A stretch of 64,000 nt of DNA from an uncultured Paracoccaceae bacterium (GTDB lineage Bacteria > Pseudomonadota > Alphaproteobacteria > Rhodobacterales > Rhodobacteraceae). Every line of letters starts with the position of its first letter. Position 1 is the first letter of the stretch. The DNA lies in NCBI GenBank assembly GCA_938005545.1, contig CALKXV010000031.1, forward strand, positions 1-64,000, written 5' to 3'. This document shows positions 36,857 through 45,845 of this stretch, one piece after another. The notes beneath the pieces were generated by a model. That model made no database searches. It had not been told where the DNA came from and saw only the letters and a list, made by a program, of their open reading frames with translations. The translations under genes were made by a program, and so were the position numbers.

Positions 36857-38824
36857 ATGATAGTTGAACTTGGGCACTTTGCCTTGATCCTCGCGCTGTT
36901 TGTGGCTGGTCTGCAAATGGTTATGCCGCTGGTTGGTGCCCACAAGCGTTGGAGCGGATGGATGGCTGTGGCTGAACCCGCCGCGCTGACCCAAGCCGCC
37001 TTGCTGATCGTGTCCTTTATTGCCTTGACCTATGCCTTTGTGGTGTCGGATTTTTCCGTGCGTCTTGTCACGCTGAACTCGCACACACTAAAGCCGATGC
37101 TTTACAAAGTTTCGGGCGTTTGGGGGAACCACGAAGGCTCGATGCTGCTGTGGTGTTTGATCCTTGCGGTGTTTGGAGCCCTGGTGGCCCTGTTTGGGAA
37201 CAACCTACCCGATGGGTTGAAGGCACGGGTCTTGGGCGTTCAAGCAGCAATCGGCGTCGCATTCTTAAGCTTCCTGATTTTCACGTCGAACCCCTTTCTT
37301 CGGCTTGCCGTCCCGCCTTTGAATGGCCGGGATTTGAACCCACTTTTGCAGGACCCCGGCCTCGCCTTCCATCCGCCGTTTCTTTACCTGGGCTATGTCG
37401 GGCTTTCGACGTCCTTTTCCTTTGCCGTTGCGGCATTGATCGAAGGACGCGTTGATGCCGCCTGGGGTCGTTGGGTGCGCCCTTGGACGTTGCTGGCATG
37501 GGTTATGCTGACCATCGGAATAGCACTTGGCTCTTGGTGGGCCTATTACGAGCTTGGTTGGGGCGGTTTCTGGTTCTGGGATCCGGTTGAAAATGCGTCC
37601 TTCATGCCATGGCTGATTTCTGCGGCCCTGTTGCATTCGGCCATCGTCGTCGAAAAACGCGAAGCTCTGAAGGCCTGGACCATCCTTTTGGCGATCCTTG
37701 CCTTTGGCTTTTCGCTGATCGGTGCGTTCATTGTGCGGTCCGGCGTTCTGACCAGCGTACATGCCTTTGCCAACGATCCCGAAAGGGGCGTCTATTTGTT
37801 GGCGATTACCGGGTTTTTCATGGGCGGGGCGTTGATGCTTTATGCGTTTCGCGCTGGTGCCATGCAGGCCAAAGGTGTCTTTGGCACGGTCAGCCGCGAA
37901 AGCGCATTGGTGTTGAATAACGTTCTTTTGGCCGTTGCGACCTTTGTGGTGTTCATCGGCACAATCTGGCCCTTGCTGGCGGAAATGGCATTTGATCGCA
38001 AAGTCTCGGTCGGACCGCCGTTTTTTGACGCCACTTTCACGCCTTTCATGATCCTTCTGGCCTTGGTCCTTCCGCTTGGCACTGTAATGCCGTGGAAACG
38101 CGCAAAGGTTGGCCGCGTGATGCGGCCCCTTCGGATCGTTGTGCTTCTGGCTTTTTCTGTCGCTGCACTTGTCTGGGTCGTTCAAACCGAACGCAGCCTT
38201 ATGGCTCCGATGGGCGCTTTCCTTGGCAGTTGGCTGGTCTTTGGTGCGGGTCTTGATCTGTGGACCAAGACGGGAACGGATGTGTCCGCAAAACTTGGTC
38301 GAGCGTTGCGCTTGCCGCGGTCTGACTGGGGGCGTGTTGTTGCGCACTCGGGTTTAGGCGTGACCATCATAGGTATTTCACTGATGCTGGCGTGGGAAAC
38401 TGAAGACATCCGCGTTGCACACGTGGGCGACACCTTCACGGTGGCCGGTTACGAAATCAATTTGGCCCGCGTCGATGACATCGAAGGGCCCAACTATTTC
38501 TCAACCGCCGCCGAACTGCGGGTGTCGAAGAATGGGCGCGAGGTCGCGGTGCTTTATCCTGAAAAGCGGGTCTATCCCGTGGCGGCCATGCCAACGACTG
38601 AAGCGGCCATCGACAACGGTATTTTCCGCGACATCTATCTGGTGATCGGCGACGAGCAACCGGGCGGCGGTTGGGCTGTGCGATCCTATGTCAAACCTTT
38701 CGCCAACTGGATTTGGGCGGGCGCGATCATCATGTCATTGGGTGGGTTTTTGTCGTTGACGGATCGACGCTTTCGGGTAGCCGCTGGTGCAAGAAAACGT
38801 CCTGTCGGGGTGCCGGCTGAATGA
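36857..38824 (+). CDS. ccmF: cytochrome c haem lyase CcmF
   Basis: A 655-residue, many-pass inner-membrane haem lyase. The WWD-type haem-handling domain is visible as SWWAYYELGWGGFWFWDPVE, preceded by GVWGNHEGSMLLW and NPFLRL. The four periplasm-facing His ligands are expected in these segments. ATG 36857 begins MIVELGHFALILALF; no good ribosome site is seen. It overlaps the ccmH start by 4 bases. Confidence 0.96.
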   Translation: MIVELGHFALILALFVAGLQMVMPLVGAHKRWSGWMAVAEPAALTQAALLIVSFIALTYAFVVSDFSVRLVTLNSHTLKPMLYKVSGVWGNHEGSMLLWCLILAVFGALVALFGNNLPDGLKARVLGVQAAIGVAFLSFLIFTSNPFLRLAVPPLNGRDLNPLLQDPGLAFHPPFLYLGYVGLSTSFSFAVAALIEGRVDAAWGRWVRPWTLLAWVMLTIGIALGSWWAYYELGWGGFWFWDPVENASFMPWLISAALLHSAIVVEKREALKAWTILLAILAFGFSLIGAFIVRSGVLTSVHAFANDPERGVYLLAITGFFMGGALMLYAFRAGAMQAKGVFGTVSRESALVLNNVLLAVATFVVFIGTIWPLLAEMAFDRKVSVGPPFFDATFTPFMILLALVLPLGTVMPWKRAKVGRVMRPLRIVVLLAFSVAALVWVVQTERSLMAPMGAFLGSWLVFGAGLDLWTKTGTDVSAKLGRALRLPRSDWGRVVAHSGLGVTIIGISLMLAWETEDIRVAHVGDTFTVAGYEINLARVDDIEGPNYFSTAAELRVSKNGREVAVLYPEKRVYPVAAMPTTEAAIDNGIFRDIYLVIGDEQPGGGWAVRSYVKPFANWIWAGAIIMSLGGFLSLTDRRFRVAAGARKRPVGVPAE

Positions 38825-39270
38825 TCCTGCGCGTTTTGCTCCTGTGTCTTTTAATGGCGGCACCTGCTTTTGCGGTCGAACCCGGCGAGGTGCTGGATGA
38901 CCCCGCCTTGGAAACACGTGCTCGCGACTTGTCCAAGGAACTCAGGTGCCTCGTTTGCCGCAACGAAAGCATCGACGAAAGCAACGCCGGACTGGCCCGA
39001 GACTTGCGGCTGTTGGTGCGCGAGCGGTTGGTTGCGGGGGACACGGATGAAGAAGCGCTGGCCTTTATCGTCGATCGGTTCGGGGAATACGTTCTGTTGA
39101 ACCCGCCTGTCACGGGGTCGAATGTCATCCTTTGGGTGGCAGGCCCGGTGTTGTTTCTGACGGCACTCGGCGTCTCGGGCGCTTACATACGACGACGCCG
39201 ATCTGACACGGCACCAACAGCTTTGTCGTCCGACGAAGAAGCGCGTCTGGCCGAGCTTATGGACGACTAA
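38821..39270 (+). CDS. ccmH: cytochrome c maturation protein CcmH
   Basis: A 149-residue apocytochrome thiol-reducing subunit. Signal peptide (MILRVLLLCLLMAAPAFA), then LRCLVCRNESI with the redox pair Cys43/Cys46, and one membrane segment at about 101-121. Overlaps ccmF by 4 bases (ATGA), so it is translated together with it. The CcmI-type extension is absent. Confidence 0.95.
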   Translation: MILRVLLLCLLMAAPAFAVEPGEVLDDPALETRARDLSKELRCLVCRNESIDESNAGLARDLRLLVRERLVAGDTDEEALAFIVDRFGEYVLLNPPVTGSNVILWVAGPVLFLTALGVSGAYIRRRRSDTAPTALSSDEEARLAELMDD

Positions 39271-39362
39271 GCCAGAAACGCTGCGTTCCGCGCCCCGATT
39301 ACCCCTTTTTCGAACCGATTAGTTCACTTATGTCTGAGGGGAACCGTCAAAAGGAACGCCCC

Positions 39363-40142
39363 ATGGACTATCAGACTATCCGCCTGACTTACGTTTCGGG
39401 CTATGCCGAGATCGTTTTGAACCGTGCTGATCGGAAGAACGCGTTGAATACGCAGATGCGCGCAGAATTGCTCCACGCCGTTAAGGCGGCAGAAAAGGAA
39501 GCCCGCGCGATTGTTCTGACCGGGGCGGGGGATGCATTCTGTTCGGGTCAGGACTTGGGCGATGCGAAAACATCTTTTGACAGTGCCAATATGGAACGCA
39601 CGTTACGCGACGAATACGTGCCGTTGCTGCGCGCGATTTATGATTGCCGGGTGCCGACGATTTCCGCCGTGAACGGGGCGGCGGCCGGGGCAGGGGCCAA
39701 TCTGGCGCTGGCCGCGGATGTGGTGATCGCATCAGATCGGGCAGTATTTTTACAGGCCTTTACCCGGATCGGTTTGATCCCGGATGCAGGTGGAACCTAT
39801 TGGTTGCCGCGTCAGGTCGGATTTGCACGCGCCATGGGTGCGGCTTTGTTCGCGGAGCCTGTGAGTGCAACGCAGGCCGTAGAATGGGGTATGATTTGGG
39901 AAGCGGTTCCCGACGCTGAATTCGATGCCCGTTGGCGCGGACGCGCCGCCAAACTGGCCTCGGGCCCAACTTTGGCTTATGGCTTTGCAAAAGAAGCGAT
40001 CCGCGACAGCTATTCGAATTCATTGGAAGACCAATTGAATTTGGAAGCGCAGTTGCAAGGTCAATGCGGCAAGTCCCGTGATTTCCGCGAAGGCGTCATG
40101 GCTTTCCTGGAAAAACGCCCGGCAGAATACGAAGGCCGCTAA
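39363..40142 (+). CDS. enoyl-CoA hydratase/isomerase family protein
   Basis: A 259-residue crotonase-fold enzyme. LNRADRKNALN and the oxyanion-hole pair GAGDAFCSGQDLGD and NGAAAGAGANLALAADVV are present; the second catalytic Glu is replaced in GLIPDAGGTYWLPRQVGF, which resembles PaaG/PaaB-type enzymes. ATG 39363 has AAAGGA upstream, so the longer frame is not used. Likely in beta-oxidation or phenylacetate breakdown, but the substrate is not certain. Confidence 0.88.
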   Translation: MDYQTIRLTYVSGYAEIVLNRADRKNALNTQMRAELLHAVKAAEKEARAIVLTGAGDAFCSGQDLGDAKTSFDSANMERTLRDEYVPLLRAIYDCRVPTISAVNGAAAGAGANLALAADVVIASDRAVFLQAFTRIGLIPDAGGTYWLPRQVGFARAMGAALFAEPVSATQAVEWGMIWEAVPDAEFDARWRGRAAKLASGPTLAYGFAKEAIRDSYSNSLEDQLNLEAQLQGQCGKSRDFREGVMAFLEKRPAEYEGR

Positions 40143-40216
40143 TGTCGCCCGTTTTTCACGCGATGGATACCGCAGGCTTGGATTGACGTTTCGTATCATT
40201 GGCACATATTTGCGCC

Positions 40217-40873
40217 ATGACAGACCATCCGATCTTTTGGACGTTTCGGCGTTGTCCTTACGCCATGCGCGCGCGGCTTGCTTTGCTAAGTTCGGGCGTC
40301 GACGTGGAACTTCGAGAGATTTTGCTGAAGGATAAACCGCAGGAATTCTTGGATACATCGGCGTCAGCCACGGTGCCGTCGTTGCGCATTGGCAAGCAGG
40401 TGCTGGACGAAAGTTTGGACATTATGATTTGGGCGTTAAAACAAAACGATCCTAAACGGCTTTTGGACATGCCCGAAAATGGTTGGGATCTGATTTCGAC
40501 AAATGACGGCCCATTCAAAACCGCTTTGGATCATACCAAATACGCGTCGCGATATCCGGAATTAGACAAAGACGCCGAACGTGGAAAGGCGGCAGGGTTT
40601 TTAATTGGTTTGGATCAGAAAATAGGTGAGAATCCGTGGCTGTTTGGCAAACACTCCACAATAGCAGACTTCGCAATTCTACCGTTCGTGCGCCAATTCG
40701 CCAATTCAGATCGCGCTTGGTTCGACGCTCAGCCCTGGCCGAACCTGATCGCTTGGCTGGAACGCTTTACAGATAGTGAGGCATTCCGCGCGATCATGGC
40801 CAAGTACAAACCTTGGTCAAAGGGCGATCCGCCTGTTTGGTTCAGCGCAGGAAACCAACCCGAAAAGGTTTGA
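40217..40873 (+). CDS. glutathione S-transferase family protein
   Basis: A 218-residue thioredoxin-fold transferase. FRRCPYAMRARLAL holds the N-terminal Cys/Tyr site, ATVPSLRIGKQVLDESLDIMIW the glutathione cis-Pro region, and an all-helical C-terminal domain follows (STIADFAILPFVRQF). ATG 40217 is used; an upstream start would add six residues. Its end touches the pseudogene at 40874. Confidence 0.88.
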   Translation: MTDHPIFWTFRRCPYAMRARLALLSSGVDVELREILLKDKPQEFLDTSASATVPSLRIGKQVLDESLDIMIWALKQNDPKRLLDMPENGWDLISTNDGPFKTALDHTKYASRYPELDKDAERGKAAGFLIGLDQKIGENPWLFGKHSTIADFAILPFVRQFANSDRAWFDAQPWPNLIAWLERFTDSEAFRAIMAKYKPWSKGDPPVWFSAGNQPEKV

Positions 40874-41324
40874 TCAGACTGCGTCAACAAAACAACTGAC
40901 CTGATCCGCAAACTCGGCTGGTGATAACTCTCTCGTAAATGTGGCGACGTGTTCCTGATCCGGCATCACAAGGTACGTAAAGGCCGAGTGGTTGATGAAA
41001 TAATAGTCGTCGTCGGAGACTTACCGAAACCAGATCCTCGCGGGTCGGAGAGATTTCCGATCCGGTTGAACTGAACTTGAAGTTTCCGAACGTAAAGTTT
41101 CGCAGGCGTGGGGTGAATTCAGTGGCTAAACTGCCGTTCCCTTGTCCGGTTGCGCCGTGGCAAATCGTGCACGAATTTTCGTAAATCTGATTGCCCAAAC
41201 GGTGGAGTTCGGAGGTCGATTCAAGGAGCGATTGCGCCTTTTTGTGTATTTCGCTCCCAAGTGCTGAAATCATGGAAATCTCGCTCGAAATCACTGAAGT
41301 TTTGCGTGATGAGATGTCATTCAA
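40874..41324 (-). pseudogene. cytochrome c / SCO-like fusion remnant
   Basis: On the minus strand, 41324 to about 41030 encodes a class I cytochrome c N-terminus (LGNQIYENSCTICHGATGQG, haem site CTICH, and TPRLRNFTFGNFKFS). Around 41010 this frame becomes nonsense, and a different frame, complement 40874-41008, encodes 44 residues (DYYFINHSAFTYLVMPDQEH...) that read like the end of an SCO/SenC copper chaperone. So two gene pieces are joined, with a frame change, and neither is complete. No ATG start is visible. This looks like a deletion scar. Confidence 0.6.
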
Positions 41325-41442
41325 GTTCAGATTGTTGGGCGCCGATGCACTCTAACTAGAAACTAGATGGAAAACGGGAGCCGCATTTTGAGCGGTTCAT
41401 TTAACATCAGGTTAGTTTCAAAACCAATTGAACTTACTAAAT

Positions 41443-42027
41443 TTATAGCAATTCTGCGATTCGTGTCCGCAAGGTTGGAATAACATTCCCTTCAAACCAC
41501 GGATTCTGTTTCAGCCATCGATTATTCCGGGGACTTGGATGTGGTAAGATTAATTGTTCTGGCCAAACAGATTCCCATGACCTCACGGCCTCCGTCACCG
41601 AGAGATGACGCATCTCCGGGCGGTGCCAATCAATCGCGTATCGCCCGATAATGAGCGTCAGTTCCACATGTGCCAATGTTTCCAAAATGCGGTCGCGCCA
41701 CGCAGGCGCGCATTCAACACGCGGTGGTAAATCCCCGCCTTTTCCAGTGCCGGGAAAACAAAACCCCATCGGAACAATTGCGACGGACCTAGCGTCATAG
41801 AAAGTTTCCCGATCAATCCCAAGCCAGATCCTGAGGCGATCCCCGGACGGATCATCGAAGGGAACGCCTTTGTTGTGCGTAATTCGCCCCGGCGCCTGTC
41901 CGACAATCAAAAGTTTTGCACTTGGACTAAACTGAACAATCGGGCGTGGCCCAAGCGGAAGACCATCACAGATGCTGCAATTGCGAATGTCCTTCAAAAG
42001 GTGGGTCGATCGATTTGTGCCGGCCAT
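41443..42027 (-). CDS. uracil-DNA glycosylase family protein
   Basis: A 194-residue protein of the bacterial UDG family. LLIVGQAPGRITHNKGVPFDDP is the uracil-site motif (in the GQAPG form), LGIDRETFYD follows, and a late LPHPSPRNN supplies the H-P-S motif. A CSICDGL pair near the N-terminus may bind iron-sulfur, but two further Cys are not obvious. ATG 42027 has GAGGA upstream. Flanked by pseudogenes. Confidence 0.85.
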   Translation of the reverse strand: MAGTNRSTHLLKDIRNCSICDGLPLGPRPIVQFSPSAKLLIVGQAPGRITHNKGVPFDDPSGDRLRIWLGIDRETFYDARSVAIVPMGFCFPGTGKGGDLPPRVECAPAWRDRILETLAHVELTLIIGRYAIDWHRPEMRHLSVTEAVRSWESVWPEQLILPHPSPRNNRWLKQNPWFEGNVIPTLRTRIAELL

Positions 42028-42091
42028 ATTCGCATCCTCACTCCAAAGGACCGCCACACCGCGGCTGTCCTGCTTACCATTGCAAAAGCAT

Positions 42092-42460
42092 CTATGCCAT
42101 TGCAGCGATTTCTTCACCTTTGTGCATGCCGACGACCGCAAGAACGGTCAGGCAAAGAGCAACGTAGTACCAGACTTCAATACCAGAGAAACCGAGCGCC
42201 AGTGGAACACTGACAAAGACCGCACCAACGATCCCATCGACCGTCAAGTGCAGATCATATGGCAGAACTCTGAAAACACCCAGATGGTGATCCGTCAGGA
42301 GTGTCAGCAAAAACGTCGCAACCCCGGTCAGCACTGATAGTCATAACGCAAGCGGATTGCCTGAGCCAAGCCCGAACAAGAACGGCATGGCATTCAAACC
42401 AAATGCGACGGGATAATCGAGGTAAGCGTGGATGGACTTGGTAATAAAACGCGGAAGCAT
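42092..42460 (-). pseudogene. four-helix membrane protein interrupted by one nonsense codon
   Basis: ATG 42460 (MLPRFITKSIHAYLDYPVAF) opens a frame that gives FLFGLGSGNPLALWLS-like sequence except that the expected Trp codon is TGA at 42341-42343; the same frame continues LSVLTGVATFLLTLLTDHH through VVGMHKGEEIAAMA to 42092. Both halves are in frame, 122 codons in all, so this is one gene with a single nonsense mutation rather than two genes. No function is recognised. Confidence 0.65.
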
Positions 42461-42899
42461 AGCAATCAGCACATGGGAAGACCTGAACAAGCCAGACGTG
42501 ACCGTTGGTGTGCCACAGGCGACACCCATGGACGCGTTTCTTACCGCCATTATCCCGAATGCCGACATCCAGCGTTTCCCCGATAATGGTGCCGCCATCG
42601 CGGCCTTCCAGTCGGGTCGGGTTGATGCGGTTTCACCGTTCCATCCGCCCTTGCTGGCCGCGCGTCAAAAACCGGGTCGGGGGCAGCTGGTGATCCCGGC
42701 ACCGGCGTTCTCGTCACCGTCCTCAATGGCTGTGCGCCGCGAAGACGACAAGACCTTCCGCCACTGGGTTGATCACACGATCTTCTATTACTACGAGACG
42801 GACCGCACCCAGAAGTGGTACGATGAATTCTTGACCGAGTTCGGCCTGGATCCCAAAGCTTCGCCGGTTATTCAGCGCGAACTTTTGTTCAACAACTAA
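42450..42899 (+). pseudogene. ABC transporter family 3 solute-binding protein, C-terminal half
   Basis: From about 42450 the frame encodes the second lobe of a polar amino acid binding protein: ISTWEDLNKPDVTVGVPQ, DIQRFPDNGAAIAAFQSGRV, SMAVRREDDKTFRHWVDHTI and a C-terminus ending RELLFNN. The N-terminal lobe and signal peptide are missing; upstream sequence belongs to the opposing membrane-protein gene, so the junction at about 42450-42462 marks a rearrangement. Any product would be non-functional. Binding-protein and aminotransferase genes are often neighbours, so this probably belonged with the next gene. Confidence 0.7.
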
Positions 42900-42948
42900 T
42901 CAATGCCGGGCGGCTGCGCGCCTGTCGCCCGCCGACAAGGATATAAGT

Positions 42949-43872
42949 ATGAGTCAGGTTACGCATGTTTCCACGCACGACGCGGCCATCGACGACCGCA
43001 ACGATAACATCAAGATCTATGTCAACGGCGAAATCGTGCATCGCGACGAGGCAAAAGTCTCGGTCTATGATTCCGGCTTCATGCTGGGCGATGGTGTCTG
43101 GGAGGGGCTGAGACTTTACGACGGGCACATTCCTCATCTGGCCGAGCACCTTGACCGGCTTTACGAGGCGGCCCTTTATATCGACCTTGATATCGGTAAG
43201 ACACGTCCAGAGTTGATCCAGTCAATCCAAGACACGCTTGCCGCCAACGAGATGACGACCGATGTGCATATTCGCCTGATGGTCACACGGGGAAAGAAAA
43301 AGAAACCCTTCCAGCACCCGCACCTAAGTATCTATGGCCCTACCATTGTCATTATCGCAGAACATTCCAAACCTGACGAAAGCATTGTCGAGCGCGGCAT
43401 CCGTCTGGCTTCGGTTCCTCATCATCGTGGATTGCCGCTGACGCAAGATGCCAAACTGAATTCGCATTCCAAGCTGAACTGTATCATCCCCCTGACCCAC
43501 GCTGTCCGACAGGGGGCCGACGAGGCGCTGATGCTTGACCCCTTCGGCTTTGTGAACACTACCAACGCCTGTAATTTCTTCATTGTTCGCAATGGCGAGG
43601 TTTGGACCTCGACCGGCGATTATTGCATGAACGGGATCACGCGCCAGAAGGTGATCGACCTTTGCCGAGCCAATGACATACCCATCTTCGAACGGAACTA
43701 TTCGCTGGTCGACACCTATAGCGCTGACGAGGCTTTCTTGACCGGCACTTTCGGCGCGCAAACCCCCGTTTTCGAAATCGACGGACGGGTGATCGGCGGC
43801 GGCGTCGCCGGGTCAGTGTTTCACCGCATTCGCAGGCTCTACCAGGCCGAAATCGCCAAGGGGGATTTGTGA
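42949..43872 (+). CDS. class IV aminotransferase (D-amino acid/branched-chain type)
   Basis: A 307-residue PLP enzyme. SVYDSGFMLGDGVWEGLRLYDG at the N-terminus, the PLP lysine in LNSHSKLNCIIP, and NTTNACNFFIV and TSTGDYCMNGITRQ. The start lies 8 bases after a purine-rich stretch. Substrate class (branched-chain or D-amino acid) is not clear. It appears intact, although its probable transport partner is broken. Confidence 0.88.
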   Translation: MSQVTHVSTHDAAIDDRNDNIKIYVNGEIVHRDEAKVSVYDSGFMLGDGVWEGLRLYDGHIPHLAEHLDRLYEAALYIDLDIGKTRPELIQSIQDTLAANEMTTDVHIRLMVTRGKKKKPFQHPHLSIYGPTIVIIAEHSKPDESIVERGIRLASVPHHRGLPLTQDAKLNSHSKLNCIIPLTHAVRQGADEALMLDPFGFVNTTNACNFFIVRNGEVWTSTGDYCMNGITRQKVIDLCRANDIPIFERNYSLVDTYSADEAFLTGTFGAQTPVFEIDGRVIGGGVAGSVFHRIRRLYQAEIAKGDL

Positions 43873-43911
43873 ACAGTCCCGCAACCGTATTATGGCAATT
43901 AGGATTGAGTC

Positions 43912-45843
43912 TTAGACGTGCTTGATGCGAAGGATCTTTGGCGGTCGAGGATCAGGGGCACGCCCATGTCCCAGCTTTAATTTCGCTGGTCCGCTTGCTT
44001 CAATAGGATGCTGAAAGGCTCTCGTTGCTTCGTTTGAGATCGCAGCATTCTGTAAAATTTCCTTAGCGTCAGAAGATCGTGTTTGTTCGTCATGAAGCCA
44101 GGTTTCAGCGACCAGTCGCGCCGCCTTAGAAGAGGCGAAACTGGTGCCGCGCATTGCGACTTTCGAACCGTCGGACGCGCCTGCTGCAAGTGTTCCGGTA
44201 AGCACGTTTGAATCATCTGTCGGCAATGCAACGCTGGGTGCAGGACGGGTCGGGCGCGATGTTTCGCCAGAACCCGTTGCTGAATACAAAGCTGGCATAC
44301 CGTCTATGTTTCTGTAACCACTTACAACCGCTGAATACTTTTGACTGGCAGCAGTATTAAGTGTTCCGCTTCTTCGCGTCCCATTTATGTTATCGGTCGC
44401 CACCCATTCTGTTTCGCGCCACTTTATTGCGTCAATGGTTCGCCCTTGTTTATCCCGTGACCTATAATATTCGTCTTCAAAATACGACCGTCCCGACACA
44501 CCTGCTACCGGCAAAATTGACTGGTCCGTCTGGATTGACAAATTGACGATAACCTTTTGGTTGGATTTGTTTTCCAAGCGCACTTTCCAAACACCCGAAG
44601 GTACCGCGGCAAGGCTTTTCCCACGTGGCCAAACTGGACCGACGCTCATCAAATGTCCTAGCCGCTTCGTATTTTGGCGACCAAGGGGATCTTTGTCAGT
44701 GTAGCGATAGACTCGGGCTCCAAACTTACCTTTTGCCTTGAAGGCATCCCAGTAATGCCCGGCTTCGATCTCACGCGCAAAGGGTGGATCGGTGTCAATC
44801 GCCGATGAAAGCCCGACAGCAAGTCTCGGCGCGCTTAAGTTAGTTTCGTCTTCGTTTTCACACCAAATCTCAAGATGGTTGTCTGTTTGATCGCCAGGCA
44901 CGAGACGCCAATCGAGATCCACATGTGTCCCTTTGTCAAGTTCGTAGCATGCGACCACGCGAGCCAAATTGTCGTTTCCGGTAGGAATGACAAGTTCGAA
45001 GGGCGCAGTTGTGTCGTCCTTGATTGCCTTTAGCAAAAAGGAAAACGCATCCATATCTTCGCGCTTGGAGCCTGCCTGCCGACCAAAGGCCAAACTGATC
45101 ACTGCTGGCAGATCGGGATTGTTTGCTTTTCGGCGCAGTTCTTTCACTACAAGGTACAATCGCAGGACTGCGTGAAACATATACAGATCAAGAAATTCGC
45201 CAGCCTCACCATATACCCATCGAGAGGGCATAGTGGTTGTGACGATACCAACACGTTCTCCGAAAAGTTCATCTTTTGCGTCACTTGGATCGCTTCCCGA
45301 AACCACATCCAGCATGTGCGAGCCATGGGCATAACGGGTGGCAAGCCCTCTCAATCCAATCATCCTTTGGAAATCAACTGCACCGATGGCTTCGTTGAAT
45401 CCTCGTTCGTTCAGCGTTTTCAGGGGATCATTGTTTTCGCTGTGTGCCCGAAGAAGGTCGTCGATTTCATTTTGGATGTAGTCAGTTCCAAACGGGGACA
45501 GGCCGGAATTCTGCAACCCCATATCCCAATGATATAGAACTCGGCTAAGCCCATTTTTTTTCTTGCGAAAGGCACGGTGACCAATCGGTATGTCGGTGTC
45601 AATGGCACCGGAAATCAGAGTTAAGTCTGAGATATCTGGAAGGTTTCTGCGCAGTATATCGTCATTGCTGTTCAGATAATTTTCGATAGTCGGAACCGCA
45701 CCAAATGCCTGTTCCTGACCTGTTGTTGGCGTGTCTTCTGCTGATCGTGTTGTGTTGCCATTTTCATCTAGCCTGAAGTACCAATGAAAATAAGGATCGG
45801 TATCGTAACTGGTTGCTGCAACCTCCGCTTTCCCATCGTTCAT
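43912..45843 (-). CDS. S8-family (subtilisin-like) peptidase, cytoplasmic, with a large insertion
   Basis: A 643-residue serine peptidase with no signal peptide. Catalytic elements: Asp82 in GAIDTDIPIGH, His173 in YAHGSHMLDV, oxyanion Asn290 in IPTGND and Ser568 in RGTSFASSKAAR. The spacing between Asn and Ser is about 278 residues, much longer than in typical subtilisins; the insert contains a beta-sandwich-like stretch (SGVWKVRLENKSNQKVIVNL). All four residues are conserved, so it is probably active. It is coupled to the PAP2 gene upstream (2 bases between stop and ATG). No known named family is assigned. The target is unknown. Confidence 0.8.
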   Translation of the reverse strand: MNDGKAEVAATSYDTDPYFHWYFRLDENGNTTRSAEDTPTTGQEQAFGAVPTIENYLNSNDDILRRNLPDISDLTLISGAIDTDIPIGHRAFRKKKNGLSRVLYHWDMGLQNSGLSPFGTDYIQNEIDDLLRAHSENNDPLKTLNERGFNEAIGAVDFQRMIGLRGLATRYAHGSHMLDVVSGSDPSDAKDELFGERVGIVTTTMPSRWVYGEAGEFLDLYMFHAVLRLYLVVKELRRKANNPDLPAVISLAFGRQAGSKREDMDAFSFLLKAIKDDTTAPFELVIPTGNDNLARVVACYELDKGTHVDLDWRLVPGDQTDNHLEIWCENEDETNLSAPRLAVGLSSAIDTDPPFAREIEAGHYWDAFKAKGKFGARVYRYTDKDPLGRQNTKRLGHLMSVGPVWPRGKSLAAVPSGVWKVRLENKSNQKVIVNLSIQTDQSILPVAGVSGRSYFEDEYYRSRDKQGRTIDAIKWRETEWVATDNINGTRRSGTLNTAASQKYSAVVSGYRNIDGMPALYSATGSGETSRPTRPAPSVALPTDDSNVLTGTLAAGASDGSKVAMRGTSFASSKAARLVAETWLHDEQTRSSDAKEILQNAAISNEATRAFQHPIEASGPAKLKLGHGRAPDPRPPKILRIKHV

Positions 45844-45845
45844 TT

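Noticed and set aside
37265-38347. A 360-codon open frame antisense to ccmF
   Set aside because: Lys/Arg/His-rich shadow of a membrane protein gene, without a ribosome site.
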